Source: a virus
DNA: 30,292 nucleotides
IMG/VR virus record: IMGVR_UViG_3300048549_001067
Location: 1-30,292 of that record
Direction: 5' to 3' (one strand)
This document shows positions 7,445 to 15,431 of the stretch, piece after piece; within the stretch, counting starts at the first letter, position 1; each line of letters starts with the position of its first letter. Position numbers and translations under genes: made by a program. The notes beneath the pieces were generated by a model. The model ran no database searches and was not told where the DNA came from. It worked only from the letters and a program-made list of their open reading frames with translations.

Positions 7445-8503
7445 TTAAATTAACCCTTCCTTCTGAGCCTCGGCTGTAAGCCTTTCCTCAAAAGTCATAG
7501 GTTTTTTAGGGGCTCTCGCATTCGCGCCACCATCAGCAGGACGTTGTGAAGCAGTTCGCATTGCAGTCCTTCTTAAGAACTCCATGTTCTTTTGCTCTTG
7601 GGTCTCTGTTGGTAGTCGGCTTTCAGGCGTTTGCCCAGTCTGTGGGGCTTGTACTTGTTGCTGCGGTTGCGCATTGTTACGAAGTTTTGCGAGCATTAGA
7701 TCTCGCTCAACCATTTTCGTTGCGTAATCCCAGCGCTGTTCCGCGCCCTGGATACCAAAACTTTTGGCATCCTGTATATATTTCTGGACCGCGACACCCT
7801 CGGCAGATACATTGCCTCTTTCGTCATACAGCCAATCACGATTCTCTTGTTCAAGGCGAGAAACGTAATTTTCGTCGTTCATTCGCTGCATTCGAGTGTC
7901 AATTAGTTGTTCAGCGCGCTCCATAGCCACCTTTTCAACCATTGGTCCCAAAGCATCTTGAGGGTTGTCCAAAAACTTTTGTGCAAAATCAGCACGGTAT
8001 TGTTGATAGTCTTCAAGCGCAGAACGGGCATCCATAGGAGCATTAGGGTCTATTACTTCCCTGCCTGCCTCGTCTCGATTTAAATATCTTTTATGTGATT
8101 CTTTAAGCGTAGGAGGATTCCACCAAGGTTTTTCCTGTGGCTGCTCTTGCGGCGGCGGCGCTGGATTATTCCGGCCTTCTTTCCAGGCTTCATAATCCGT
8201 TCTGTTTTGAATGTACTCCTGAGCAACTGGAACAATACTCTGGTATTGCTGTAATGCTCGTGAAGCAGACTCTTCTCGCTCTAGCGCTTGATAAAGACGT
8301 TGCGCTATTGCTTGGTCTTCTTGCCCCTGGAACTGTGGCAAGTTACGGAAATGGCCCCACACCTCTTGCGGCTGGCCCTCGGTTTGTTCTGGCTGTTCAC
8401 CAACAACTGGTTCGCTAGCCTCAGCCGGTGCTTCCGGCGCTTCAGCAACTGGTTCTGCTGCAACCTCTTCGGAGGGTGCTTCTTGCATTTCTTCTTCGCT
8501 CAT
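7445..8503 (-). CDS. Scaffolding protein
   Basis: The protein has 352 residues; the ATG at 8501-8503 has AGGAG six bases upstream. The first 55 residues are acidic Glu/Ala/Pro repeats (EEVAAEPVAEAPEAPAEA). The rest is long, glutamine-rich helix with coiled-coil character, and the end is a short positively charged helix (KKPMTFEERLTAEAQKEGLI). Acidic disordered N-terminus, helical body and helical C-terminus directly upstream of the major capsid gene is the standard pattern of scaffolds that shape the procapsid and leave before maturation; the C-terminal helix usually contacts the coat protein. No protease signature is present, so a scaffold-protease fusion is unlikely. Confidence 0.75.
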   Translation of the reverse strand: MSEEEMQEAPSEEVAAEPVAEAPEAPAEASEPVVGEQPEQTEGQPQEVWGHFRNLPQFQGQEDQAIAQRLYQALEREESASRALQQYQSIVPVAQEYIQNRTDYEAWKEGRNNPAPPPQEQPQEKPWWNPPTLKESHKRYLNRDEAGREVIDPNAPMDARSALEDYQQYRADFAQKFLDNPQDALGPMVEKVAMERAEQLIDTRMQRMNDENYVSRLEQENRDWLYDERGNVSAEGVAVQKYIQDAKSFGIQGAEQRWDYATKMVERDLMLAKLRNNAQPQQQVQAPQTGQTPESRLPTETQEQKNMEFLRRTAMRTASQRPADGGANARAPKKPMTFEERLTAEAQKEGLI

Positions 8504-8568
8504 AGTGTTCTCCTGTTACAAGGACAGGAAAAGTATGAGGCTAGCGCCGTTGCGACCTAAGCAATTTT

Positions 8569-11500
8569 TTACCGTCTTCTCCTTGCCCTTGTGCCAGGGC
8601 CAAGATCTGTCGGTTTTTCCAATTCATTCTTCCTGTCTCTGTACCGTTCTTGGGCATCGTAGAGCGAAGATCGGGTATCAATACTGCGACGTTCAAATTC
8701 TTCATCGTAGTCAGCATCGTTAGGATCTTTGTTATCCATTAGAAGATTGGTGTTTTGCGGGGAGAAATAATCCCAAATACTTCCATACATTGGCCCGCCA
8801 ATAACGCCGCCCTCGATGTTCTCGTCCACCATTTCCTCAATCATGTTTCTCGGTACATTCATAGCACCTTTAGCGCCAGCCTTAGCGCCGCCAAGAATGC
8901 CACCTGTTGCACCTCTCCTCAACCCAGACAGTCCGCCAAGAGTTCCCGTAAGTGCTACCTGGGCAGCATTTACACCCATATCAATTGGGTCAGTCATTAG
9001 TTCTCCAATAATACTGACACCTTCATCAGCAAACGGAGATAAGTAAGTTCTGTCTACCTTGCGTCCAGTAAGAGCGCCAAGCGTATTGTTATAAAGATCT
9101 GCAGACTTCGGACCTAGCAATGCTGAGTTGTAGCCAGATAACTTGCTGTCGGCTTCTTCGACCTGATCCCCAATCTCCTTAAACTCACCGGCTTTAAATC
9201 CTTCGGGGACAACTGGGGTGATCTTAGTGTGGCCACCCTTGATTGCTGCAATGTCATTGCCGTACTGCCGACCATCCTTCCCTTCCATGTTAGCGCCTAT
9301 TGTCTGCGACAAGCCACTGCCGGAAGTTGGGTTAAACTGATTCATGAACTGAACGCCACGAGATAGAGGGAACGAGGCATTCTCGCCATAAGTATTAGCA
9401 AGACCCAGCGGGCTGTTCTGAGGATCGTACTTGTTGTACTTCGCTCTGCCGCTTGCATCGTAAACAGATTCCATGTTCCCAGACTCTAGGTCACCAGCCG
9501 AACGGTTATACAACTCAGCCGCGTAACCGAACTTCCCTTCAGGACGAGACATTCGACCCATCTCATCCCAAGGGTCTCCCATGTTACGATTGCTGTTCCC
9601 CGTGAACGTATTGTACACAGGAGCAATTAGTCCTCCGATACCCCTCTGGACCTGAGACATTGTAGTACCAGAAGCGTAATTAGGATCAGTAGCATTGTAT
9701 AACTCAGTAACTCTCTGAGCCTCATGGTTTTGCTTACCCTCCTGCGTCATTCTGAAATCAGCGCCAGAGCCATAATCCTTTTCTATTTGGCCGCGCTCTT
9801 CTTCTGTTACGGAAGCGTAAGAAGCGAACTGCCCACCTGGAGCATGCGCCGCCACTGTATTGCGAATCTCTTTAGCGATGCTGTTAATGCTGTCGTCGTT
9901 AGTAGTTAGCGTTCCTGCCAGCACACCCGCTATAGCATCTTCATTTACAGACGGCTGGTTACGAATGTCCAACGAGCCTTGGACTATCTGCATCTTTTCT
10001 TCTTGCGACATCTGCCCTAGGTCTTTGCCTTTAACAGCCTCTGTCAAGAAGTTAATAACCTGCAACTCTTTGATGAACTGACGAGGGGTAAGGAATCCTT
10101 CTGGATATCTTTTCTCAAGACCATTAAGGCCAATTGATTTGACAGAGATAACAGGTCGGTCAAGGGAGTCGTTAACTGCTCGTGCGTAGAACAGTCTGTC
10201 TTGGTTTAAACCATCAGGTGATTCATAGGATTCAATGAACTGACTTAACGGTTTGCCTTCTGTTACAATAGGCTCAGGACCAAAATAATCTTTAAGTTCT
10301 GAAATCTTGCTGCCGCGATCAACTTCCGGCGATGCTTCTGCGTCAGGACGAGTTCCTCGAAGGAAGTTCATTGATTCCATCTGGGCGGCTTCGGCTTCAC
10401 CGCCAGCCTGACTTGCTAGCGTTGCTGCAGCCAAAGGAGTGAATGCTCTCATGCCGTGCTTGCGAATATTCTCAATGGTTTCAGGGCGCAATGTTATTTT
10501 TGTGCCAGCACGTTGCAGAGCAAGACCAGGCTGCATAGACCCCCTTTCCACCATAGTCTCTGGAGACATACGGTAATCCTCCACGCCAGGTCCATCTACC
10601 GGATCACCTGGCGAAATATCACCTTCAAAATGACGAGGACGATCCGGTCGATTAATTAATACTTCATCAAGTTTATCTTGTGGCAAAGTTTCTAGATAAT
10701 CTATTGTTTTCCCGAGTTTCGGGGCATGCATGCCAAAATGCTGTACACCGTCATACGGTCTAGTCTCGAACGGCTGCTGAAAATCATGCGCGCCTGCTTG
10801 CCGTTGTGTGTATAGATTCCCTGGACCACCGTGGTGTGACCAAATGTTTGGCTGTATAACTTCTAAGTCTGAGCCGCCGTAAGACTTTAATATTTTTTGA
10901 ATTTTATTAGGCAAGTCTCGTTCGTACAGTTGTTGCCCTTTGTGGACAGGCAGGCCCTCTACTCTATTTACATTTTCACCAGTAGGAAATGTAATCGGCT
11001 TACCTTCTTCTGCAGCCTGGGCAATAAGTTGCCTTAATAAAAAGTTTTGATATTCCTTTCCTTGCGTAATAGGACTACCCGTCGCCGCGTCAACTGCCGC
11101 TGCCCTGTCTTCCTTGTCTGCGAACTTATCCTCTCCAAGTTTCCTTCGCATTTTGTCTAACGAACGCTCCGAATCACGCATCTCGGATTTGAGGTTTTCG
11201 TAAACTACGCCCGAAGCGGGATCTGCGCCATACCTTTCGTAGAAACTTCTTGGGATGTCACGCATGTTCAATGCGTTTTCCATTTGCACAACATCATCTA
11301 CTGAAGCCCAACTGCGATAATCGTCGTCATATTGATCATTGCTCCAGCCTTCGTAATTTGCATACCTTGGGTCGTCAGAGTAGGGAAGGTCATAGTCATA
11401 ATCGGGAAGCCGATATGTGTCGCCGCTTATTACATTGCCCTGACCATCTAACTTTGCCTTTGGATCAACTTCATAGTCAAAGTCGTTGATACCCATTTCC

Positions 11501-12831
11501 CTCAGAGCCATCATAGAATTTTGGATGCTATCGCGATGCGGACCAACTACGTCCCTATGGATTTCATCCTTTATCCGAATAAAATCCTCCATCTGCGATT
11601 CGTCTAAACTTGAAATTTCTCTTTCTATTATGCCCGTTTTATGTGGTGTAATATTCTCTACTGCCAATGCATCTAGAAGATATTGATCATATTGTTTCTT
11701 ACTGTTTGCGACTCTTTGTTTGCCCTGTTCTATTTGCAGCCTGTCTTTTTCACCGACGAGCGGCTTTCGTGCCTCTGCTGCTGCCGACTGCGCCACATCA
11801 CTCTGCACATTCTGCACATGTATTGCGTTTGGATCGCTGCTATAACGTATCCAAAAATCAGAGTTGTGCGCATTCTGTGGAGCATTTAGCGGGGCATGTG
11901 GATCTAAAGGCTGCGCTCCATATGGTCCGCTAATGTTATTGAATCTTCCCGCCGTTCCCGTTTTTGGATCGAAAAACAAACTCTCTCGATAGTCTGCTTC
12001 TTTAGGTGCGTAGAAATTGGGGAGACCGCTGTCATCCAATCCGTCTGTCACTTGTTTCATTTCGTTTGTGAAAAACGGAAGGTTACTACCATACTCAGCA
12101 ATGCGATCAATGTCCTGCTGCCCAGTACTTCTCGAACCTTTTATTGTACTGGGGCTCGTCCCGTCGTCTAAATCAACATCGGCTGCATTGAATGTAGTGG
12201 AGGGGTCTAAGCGTCTAGCAAACAAATCCCTAAAAAACTTTTCTTCAGTTATGTTGCTAAAATTTGTTCTTGGGTATGCACCTTCAACATCAAATGTCTG
12301 CTCGGGATTAGAAAACTTCCTCATCACTCGGTCGGCGTTAGGGCCTCCCTGTGGCCCTATGTAATCCTCTCCGGCCTGAACATTATATTTTCTTTGGTTT
12401 TCGGTTCGATGTATCCCTTGGTTCCTGTCTGCCATTCTCTGCTGGGCGATTGTTCCAAGGGTATCTGGGTCTTCACCGGCTAACTTTGCGTGAGGTGCTG
12501 GATCGCGTTCGACTGTTCCACCGCCCTGGGCAGGCTTTCCGTAGTCATCTTGATACAAACTCAGATCTCTTTGCTGGTCAAGCCTCCCAATTTGATTTAG
12601 TGGCCCCTCTTCTTGGAGGAACTTAATCAAATCAGTGGTGCGGATCTTTTCGTCAGGGTATCGTTGAATCCAGTTCTCTAGCCCTGAATACTCTATCTCA
12701 ATAGGCTTGCCTTGATTCTTAAGCAATTGATTGATTACGGATTCTTTTTTAACTCTTACAGGAAGCGATTTCGCTGCTTCGACTGTCGGGGATATGAGTT
12801 TCACTATCCGCTTTGCTGATTGGCTAGCCAT
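8569..12831 (-). CDS. Large polyvalent virion protein, probably internal/ejected
   Basis: The protein has 1420 residues; the ATG at 12829-12831 has GGAG five bases upstream. Residues about 44-75 (EIEYSGLENWIQRYPDEKIRTTDLIKFLQEEG) match the N-terminal repeat of phage 'large polyvalent' proteins, very long modular proteins packaged in the head and delivered with DNA. Further segments of that type are NFLLRQLIAQAAEEGKPITF and the stretch from KGQQLYERDLPNKIQKILKSYGG. The middle is rich in Asp/Tyr/Pro and seems loosely folded. Near residues 1295-1340 there is a Gly/Ala-rich, weakly hydrophobic segment (TGTLGGLSGL, GGILGGAKAGAKGAM) that could enter membranes. No catalytic motif is evident. It sits just before the scaffold, in keeping with co-assembly inside the procapsid. 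The ejection role is inferred. Confidence 0.6.
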   Translation of the reverse strand: MASQSAKRIVKLISPTVEAAKSLPVRVKKESVINQLLKNQGKPIEIEYSGLENWIQRYPDEKIRTTDLIKFLQEEGPLNQIGRLDQQRDLSLYQDDYGKPAQGGGTVERDPAPHAKLAGEDPDTLGTIAQQRMADRNQGIHRTENQRKYNVQAGEDYIGPQGGPNADRVMRKFSNPEQTFDVEGAYPRTNFSNITEEKFFRDLFARRLDPSTTFNAADVDLDDGTSPSTIKGSRSTGQQDIDRIAEYGSNLPFFTNEMKQVTDGLDDSGLPNFYAPKEADYRESLFFDPKTGTAGRFNNISGPYGAQPLDPHAPLNAPQNAHNSDFWIRYSSDPNAIHVQNVQSDVAQSAAAEARKPLVGEKDRLQIEQGKQRVANSKKQYDQYLLDALAVENITPHKTGIIEREISSLDESQMEDFIRIKDEIHRDVVGPHRDSIQNSMMALREMGINDFDYEVDPKAKLDGQGNVISGDTYRLPDYDYDLPYSDDPRYANYEGWSNDQYDDDYRSWASVDDVVQMENALNMRDIPRSFYERYGADPASGVVYENLKSEMRDSERSLDKMRRKLGEDKFADKEDRAAAVDAATGSPITQGKEYQNFLLRQLIAQAAEEGKPITFPTGENVNRVEGLPVHKGQQLYERDLPNKIQKILKSYGGSDLEVIQPNIWSHHGGPGNLYTQRQAGAHDFQQPFETRPYDGVQHFGMHAPKLGKTIDYLETLPQDKLDEVLINRPDRPRHFEGDISPGDPVDGPGVEDYRMSPETMVERGSMQPGLALQRAGTKITLRPETIENIRKHGMRAFTPLAAATLASQAGGEAEAAQMESMNFLRGTRPDAEASPEVDRGSKISELKDYFGPEPIVTEGKPLSQFIESYESPDGLNQDRLFYARAVNDSLDRPVISVKSIGLNGLEKRYPEGFLTPRQFIKELQVINFLTEAVKGKDLGQMSQEEKMQIVQGSLDIRNQPSVNEDAIAGVLAGTLTTNDDSINSIAKEIRNTVAAHAPGGQFASYASVTEEERGQIEKDYGSGADFRMTQEGKQNHEAQRVTELYNATDPNYASGTTMSQVQRGIGGLIAPVYNTFTGNSNRNMGDPWDEMGRMSRPEGKFGYAAELYNRSAGDLESGNMESVYDASGRAKYNKYDPQNSPLGLANTYGENASFPLSRGVQFMNQFNPTSGSGLSQTIGANMEGKDGRQYGNDIAAIKGGHTKITPVVPEGFKAGEFKEIGDQVEEADSKLSGYNSALLGPKSADLYNNTLGALTGRKVDRTYLSPFADEGVSIIGELMTDPIDMGVNAAQVALTGTLGGLSGLRRGATGGILGGAKAGAKGAMNVPRNMIEEMVDENIEGGVIGGPMYGSIWDYFSPQNTNLLMDNKDPNDADYDEEFERRSIDTRSSLYDAQERYRDRKNELEKPTDLGPGTRARRRR

Positions 12832-13198
12832 CGATTCTCCACTTCTTTCTCCAGAGCCTTAACTTGGCTCTATTGTCTTTTCTAGTTTTCCACCATTCAC
12901 ACATGATGCTTACGGTTTGCGGCATAAGGGTATCGAGACCTATACGCCAATAGCCATTGAACCTAGACTCGCCATACACAAAAGAAAGAATTCTCTTTAT
13001 GTCTGCGCATACATCCGACAACGCAACTAATTCTTCTTTAGATTGCTTCTCGGTTTGAGCCAGGGTGTCTATAGGCCATACCTGTATTGCTGTCATAATC
13101 ACATCGTCTAGCATCTCCTTGTCGATTGCTTTTTTGCGAACAGGTAATCCGTTCCAAATGTAAACCTGCAATTGATTTAATGTCGATGTTGATGGCAT
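12824..13198 (-). CDS. Hypothetical protein, 124 aa, upstream of the polyvalent protein
   Basis: The ATG at 13196-13198 directly abuts the TGA of the gene before it, and the end overlaps the 1420-aa gene by eight bases, so the three are one transcription unit. The protein is helical with an aromatic middle (YGESRFNGYWRIGLDTLMPQTVSIMCEWWKTRKDNRAKLRLWRKKWRIDG); the last 30 residues are strongly basic with several tryptophans. No known domain is recognised. A small basic protein co-transcribed with capsid genes may be a minor virion component or an assembly factor, which is only a guess from position. Confidence 0.6.
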   Translation of the reverse strand: MPSTSTLNQLQVYIWNGLPVRKKAIDKEMLDDVIMTAIQVWPIDTLAQTEKQSKEELVALSDVCADIKRILSFVYGESRFNGYWRIGLDTLMPQTVSIMCEWWKTRKDNRAKLRLWRKKWRIDG

Positions 13199-13354
13199 TC
13201 ATTTCTTGCCGCACGCACATTCCTTGTCCTTGCACCCCTTGCCGGACTTTCGTGCAGCCCTTTCATTTTTAGTTTTGTTTTTCATCTTGCGATATTGTTT
13301 GTCGAACTTGTCGCCAATTACTTCGCCTTCAGATCTTGGTACTCCCTTTGGCAT
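13199..13354 (-). CDS. Small basic protein with cysteine-rich end (51 aa)
   Basis: The start at ATG 13352-13354 has GGAG six bases upstream. A longer frame from 13414 would run into the terminator upstream, so the short version is preferred. The 51-residue product is very basic (KQYRKMKNKTKNERAARKSGKG) and ends GCKDKECACGKK, with three cysteines in C-x5-C-x-C that might bind a metal. It is the first gene after the terminator at 13405-13446 and heads the polyvalent/scaffold/capsid operon. Basic small proteins in this spot may bind DNA or capsid, but no family is recognised. Confidence 0.55.
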   Translation of the reverse strand: MPKGVPRSEGEVIGDKFDKQYRKMKNKTKNERAARKSGKGCKDKECACGKK

Positions 13355-13404
13355 TCTTCTCTCCTTATGAGTTAGGTTGGTTACCTTGTGTATGGTCACT
13401 AAAC

Positions 13405-13446
13405 AAAAAGCCACCCCAGTGCGAAAGGAGAAGCACCAGGGTGGCT
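13405..13446 (-). terminator. Intrinsic terminator before the virion operon
   Basis: On the minus strand AGCCACCC and GGGTGGCT form an 8-bp outer stem, extended inside by GGTGC/GCACT-type pairing, and the hairpin runs into TTTTTGTTT. It closes the 13520-13810 gene group and isolates the downstream virion operon. Only about 50 bases remain to the next start codon, so a promoter for it must be compact, or expression depends on readthrough. Confidence 0.85.
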
Positions 13447-13519
13447 ACCTTTGCCCACCAGCACGAACAAAGTTTCGTGGTACACCATGCGAAACCACTG
13501 AGAAGAAGTCTAGGATCGG

Positions 13520-13810
13520 CTACCAATCCATCGGAGCCTTTTTCCACATGCGCCTATGAGGCACGAGAAAAGGTTCCATTCTTTCGGCCTTCTTTTTACT
13601 TGTCCCACAATAGTGGAAAAACAAAGCGATTCGCGGCTTGCTTCCGCTGGCCAGCACTACAAGACGATAGTAATGCTTAATCTTGCTGTCTGTTCTATCT
13701 CGATAACAGTATCTGCCGTTTCCAAACTTAGCGTCTATTGCCGATCCGCATAGAGGTCCGCCTATGCACTCGTACTCACCGTTCGGCACTGTCATGTAAT
13801 CGTCGCTCAT
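13520..13810 (-). CDS. Hypothetical protein, 96 aa
   Basis: The ATG at 13808-13810 overlaps the TGA of the upstream gene (ATGA), so translation is coupled. An upstream in-frame GTG at 13831 is less likely. The protein is mixed strand/helix with three cysteines and many aromatics (NGEYECIGGPLCGSAIDAK, GRYCYRDR, HYYRLVVLASGSKPRIALFFHYCG) and ends KKAPMDW. No domain is recognised. The pattern 'YxYRLVVLxxxxxPRIALFFxYxG' suggests a small beta sheet. It is the last gene before the terminator at 13405-13446 and belongs with the small accessory genes upstream. Confidence 0.55.
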   Translation of the reverse strand: MSDDYMTVPNGEYECIGGPLCGSAIDAKFGNGRYCYRDRTDSKIKHYYRLVVLASGSKPRIALFFHYCGTSKKKAERMEPFLVPHRRMWKKAPMDW

Positions 13811-14088
13811 TCCGATGCCGCTTTCTTCCACATTTCCAGCAAGTTTGTTAATCGGCTAATTTCCCGTGATCCATGCCCGCATATTGCTACATAATCATCA
13901 ATGATCCGATGCAACCTCTCCAGTTCTTTTATTGCATCCTCCATTGCTTTTTGTGCAGCGCGATTCTTCAAAATTTTTTTTTGGCTTTTAAGGGTTTCTA
14001 TTATTCCGGTTCTGCCTTCCACCCTTGTGACTTCCTGTTTCTTCGGCGTGGTTTTTTCTGGGAGGGTTTGCTGCATATTGCTTTCCAT
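13807..14088 (-). CDS. Small coiled-coil protein, 93 aa
   Basis: The ATG at 14086-14088 has AAAGGAG eight bases upstream, which favours it over the longer frame from 14151. The product is a lysine-rich start followed by a heptad-like helix (IIETLKSQKKIL, AAQKAMEDAIKELERLHRIIDDYVAI) and a second helix (ISRLTNLLEMWKKAASE). This is a coiled-coil hairpin, usually a protein-interaction module. Function is unknown. The end overlaps the next gene by ATGA. Its beginning overlaps the tails of the 76-aa gene and the DVGxxEVR gene upstream in different frames. Confidence 0.55.
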   Translation of the reverse strand: MESNMQQTLPEKTTPKKQEVTRVEGRTGIIETLKSQKKILKNRAAQKAMEDAIKELERLHRIIDDYVAICGHGSREISRLTNLLEMWKKAASE

Positions 14089-14662
14089 CGTTGAATCTCC
14101 TTTGCCAACTCTTCGGCTGTTGCTGGTTTGTACGTTCCGTTTGCGATACACGCTTCTCGAAAGTCGCGGTGGACTTCTTTGAGCCCTTCGTCCACGGCCT
14201 TTCCAGTTTCTCCACTGGGTGGTATGTCCATGTGTCCTCCTGGTCCATTGTTGCTATCACTGCATCTGCTTCTACGCAGCCGAGTAACTCAACTTTTCTG
14301 TACTCGTTGTCCACGATGCGAGCGCCCCAAACAATCTTTCCTGCGTCACTCTTACGAACGGGTACTCCGGTTGCTGTTCGCAACCTGCGTACTTCAAGAC
14401 ATCTACCTACATCTGCTAGGTGTCTGTACTTATTGCGCTCTGAATAGTGCCAAACGTGACCGTGGAAGTATTGGTTCGTGTACCTAGCCACAGCAATTTC
14501 ACACATTACCGATGCTGCTTGAGCCTTTCGGTCTTCTTCCATACGGGAACGGTCGTAATGCGGAGCATCAGCCCGCCCCCAGTTAGCAGTGAATCTTGCG
14601 ATTCCAACCTGGAACCCGCGTTCATATTCCCACGGGTACAGTTCGACTATTGGATTGCTCAT
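13988..14662 (-). CDS. DVGxxEVR-type phage protein, possible nuclease-like fold
   Basis: The frame has 224 codons from the ATG at 14660-14662. The N-terminal domain reads WEYERGFQVGIARFTANWG, then SVMCEIAVARYTNQYFHG, DVGRCLEVRRLRTATG and VELLGCVEADAVIA. This order (a W/E start, 'xxxGExAVAKxL', 'DVGxxEVR', then a strand followed by an acidic step) recurs in uncharacterised phage proteins; the D...E-V-R arrangement resembles a PD-(D/E)XK-like site, which is only an inference. After about residue 155 the sequence becomes Lys/Arg/Asn/Gln-rich and covers the whole next gene in another frame. Promoter-like box 14681-14694 lies 18 bases before the start. Core credible; real C-terminus uncertain. Confidence 0.6.
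   Translation of the reverse strand: MSNPIVELYPWEYERGFQVGIARFTANWGRADAPHYDRSRMEEDRKAQAASVMCEIAVARYTNQYFHGHVWHYSERNKYRHLADVGRCLEVRRLRTATGVPVRKSDAGKIVWGARIVDNEYRKVELLGCVEADAVIATMDQEDTWTYHPVEKLERPWTKGSKKSTATFEKRVSQTERTNQQQPKSWQRRFNDGKQYAANPPRKNHAEETGSHKGGRQNRNNRNP
14001..14231 (-). CDS. Small basic-tailed protein nested in the previous gene (76 aa)
   Basis: The ATG at 14229-14231 has a near-perfect AGGAGG four bases upstream, which argues for real translation. The product is helical (GKAVDEGLKEVHRDFREACI, ATAEELAKEIQRWKAICSK) with a very basic end (KPSQKKPRRRNRK). It lies entirely within the extended frame of the DVGxxEVR gene, in another frame. The N-terminal two thirds look like a proper small helical protein, better than the competing tail over the same bases. 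No family is recognised. Confidence 0.55.
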   Translation of the reverse strand: MDIPPSGETGKAVDEGLKEVHRDFREACIANGTYKPATAEELAKEIQRWKAICSKPSQKKPRRRNRKSQGWKAEPE

Positions 14663-14680
14663 GCTTCTATTTTCTGAGCA

Positions 14681-14694
14681 TGTCAAGAGCAGAG
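14681..14694 (-). promoter_or_regulatory. CTCTGCTCTTGACA promoter-like box, copy 1
   Basis: The minus strand carries CTCTGCTCTTGACA, identical to copy 3 and one base different from copy 2. TTGACA is a perfect sigma-70 -35 hexamer, but no -10 is evident 16-18 bases on, and the start codon of the next gene is only 18 bases away. It may serve a phage-specific polymerase holoenzyme or be an operator. Confidence 0.45.
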
Positions 14695-14916
14695 TTATTT
14701 GTTCATTGTTCGCTGCACAGGACCAGGATGATCAATGCCGTACATGGGATTACCCATCATGCGAACTTCGCTGCTATCGACGTGGACTACCCTACCGTCA
14801 TCGAACTGATGCACCACCCATATTGTGTTTACGGATGGCCCATAGTCGATGACGAGCAGGGCATGTCCCTCGCCAAGAGGTGTCTTAACCCACAGTGGTG
14901 GATTCAGTTGTAGCAC
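14695..14916 (-). CDS. Conserved small phage protein (LGEGxALxVIDYG motif)
   Basis: The protein has 73 residues from GTG (14914-14916), with GAGGGG about ten bases upstream, overlapping the previous gene by 32 bp. The sequence reads LWVKTPLGEGHALLVIDYGPSVNTIWVVHQFDDGRVVHVDSSEVRMMGN, a compact all-beta protein. I recall the pattern 'xVxTPLGEGxAxxxIDYGxxxNxxWxV...GxxxHxxSxxxR' from small phage proteins of unknown role in early or accessory regions. It looks like a small barrel that might bind nucleic acid or protein. No activity is known to me. Confidence 0.6.
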   Translation of the reverse strand: MLQLNPPLWVKTPLGEGHALLVIDYGPSVNTIWVVHQFDDGRVVHVDSSEVRMMGNPMYGIDHPGPVQRTMNK

Positions 14917-15322
14917 TTGGTTTAATCCCCTCGATTAGATCAAGAACAAAGTCTCTCGGGACAGGTGGCTGCACATCATGCTCCCCCCAGAAACGATTCA
15001 ACTGCATCTCATTACCACGGAAAGGCATAAGATCCGAACAAGTATCCGTCAACAGATACAAAGTAGCGGACTGCACCTCGGGAGACGTGAACTCTACGTC
15101 TATAGTTTCACGCTTACTGTAGACTTCGCCGCATGCGTCTACCTTTTCATCGTCTTCCATTGCGACCCAGACCACGCCGCAATGTTCACATTCGAGGAAA
15201 TCATGCGCTGTTTCCGCCGTTGCATCTAGAACCATGTCCTTGAACGTGCTCTCGTAGGCAAACTCAATCATTCCTACGAAGATCTTCCGCAATCCGTTGA
15301 AGTCATCCATTCGTCGTTTCAT
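14885..15322 (-). CDS. Hypothetical protein with CxxC pair, 145 aa
   Basis: The ATG at 15320-15322 has AAAGGAG six bases upstream. The N-terminal half is helical (NGLRKIFVGMIEFAYESTFKDMVLDATAETAHDF), then LECEHCGVVWVAMEDDEKVDACGEVY gives C-x2-C with one further cysteine, possibly a degenerate zinc knuckle. The rest is acidic. The last residues (PSATTESTTVG) lie over the next gene's start. A promoter-like box (15375-15388) and iteron-like repeats lie in the leader, so this is probably the first gene of a transcription unit running to 13520. No family is recognised. Confidence 0.6.
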   Translation of the reverse strand: MKRRMDDFNGLRKIFVGMIEFAYESTFKDMVLDATAETAHDFLECEHCGVVWVAMEDDEKVDACGEVYSKRETIDVEFTSPEVQSATLYLLTDTCSDLMPFRGNEMQLNRFWGEHDVQPPVPRDFVLDLIEGIKPSATTESTTVG

Positions 15323-15374
15323 AGTTTCTCCTTTGCTATGGTGTAAAAGACGTACAGTTCCATGATGCTCAGGC

Positions 15375-15388
15375 TGTCAATAGCAGAG
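15375..15388 (-). promoter_or_regulatory. CTCTGCTATTGACA promoter-like box, copy 2
   Basis: Second copy of the box, 52 bases before the ATG of the 145-aa gene. That distance nearly equals that of copy 3 to its gene (48 bases) and fits a promoter with a short leader and Shine-Dalgarno site. No convincing -10 is visible (CTGTAC lies 17 bases after TTGACA). Confidence 0.5.
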
Positions 15389-15391
15389 AAA

Positions 15392-15431
15392 AGTCAGTCA
15401 CTCGTGTAATTGACTGACTAATTGACTGACT
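15392..15431. repeat. Iteron-like 9-mers TGACTGACT (three copies, one inverted)
   Basis: AGTCAGTCA at 15392-15400 is the reverse complement of TGACTGACT at 15411-15419 and 15423-15431; the direct copies are spaced 12 bases apart, about one helical turn, inside a repeated AATTGACTGACT. They lie a few bases upstream of promoter-like copy 2 as transcribed. This arrangement suits an operator or replication iterons. Confidence 0.6.

Noticed and set aside
12017-12364. 115-codon plus-strand frame opposite the polyvalent gene
   Set aside because: Antisense shadow of a long, well-supported minus-strand gene; no ribosome site or domain.
14675-14686. TTG at 14684-14686 as start of the DVGxxEVR gene
   Set aside because: It lies within the TTGACA box; ATG at 14660-14662 gives a protein starting near the conserved region.
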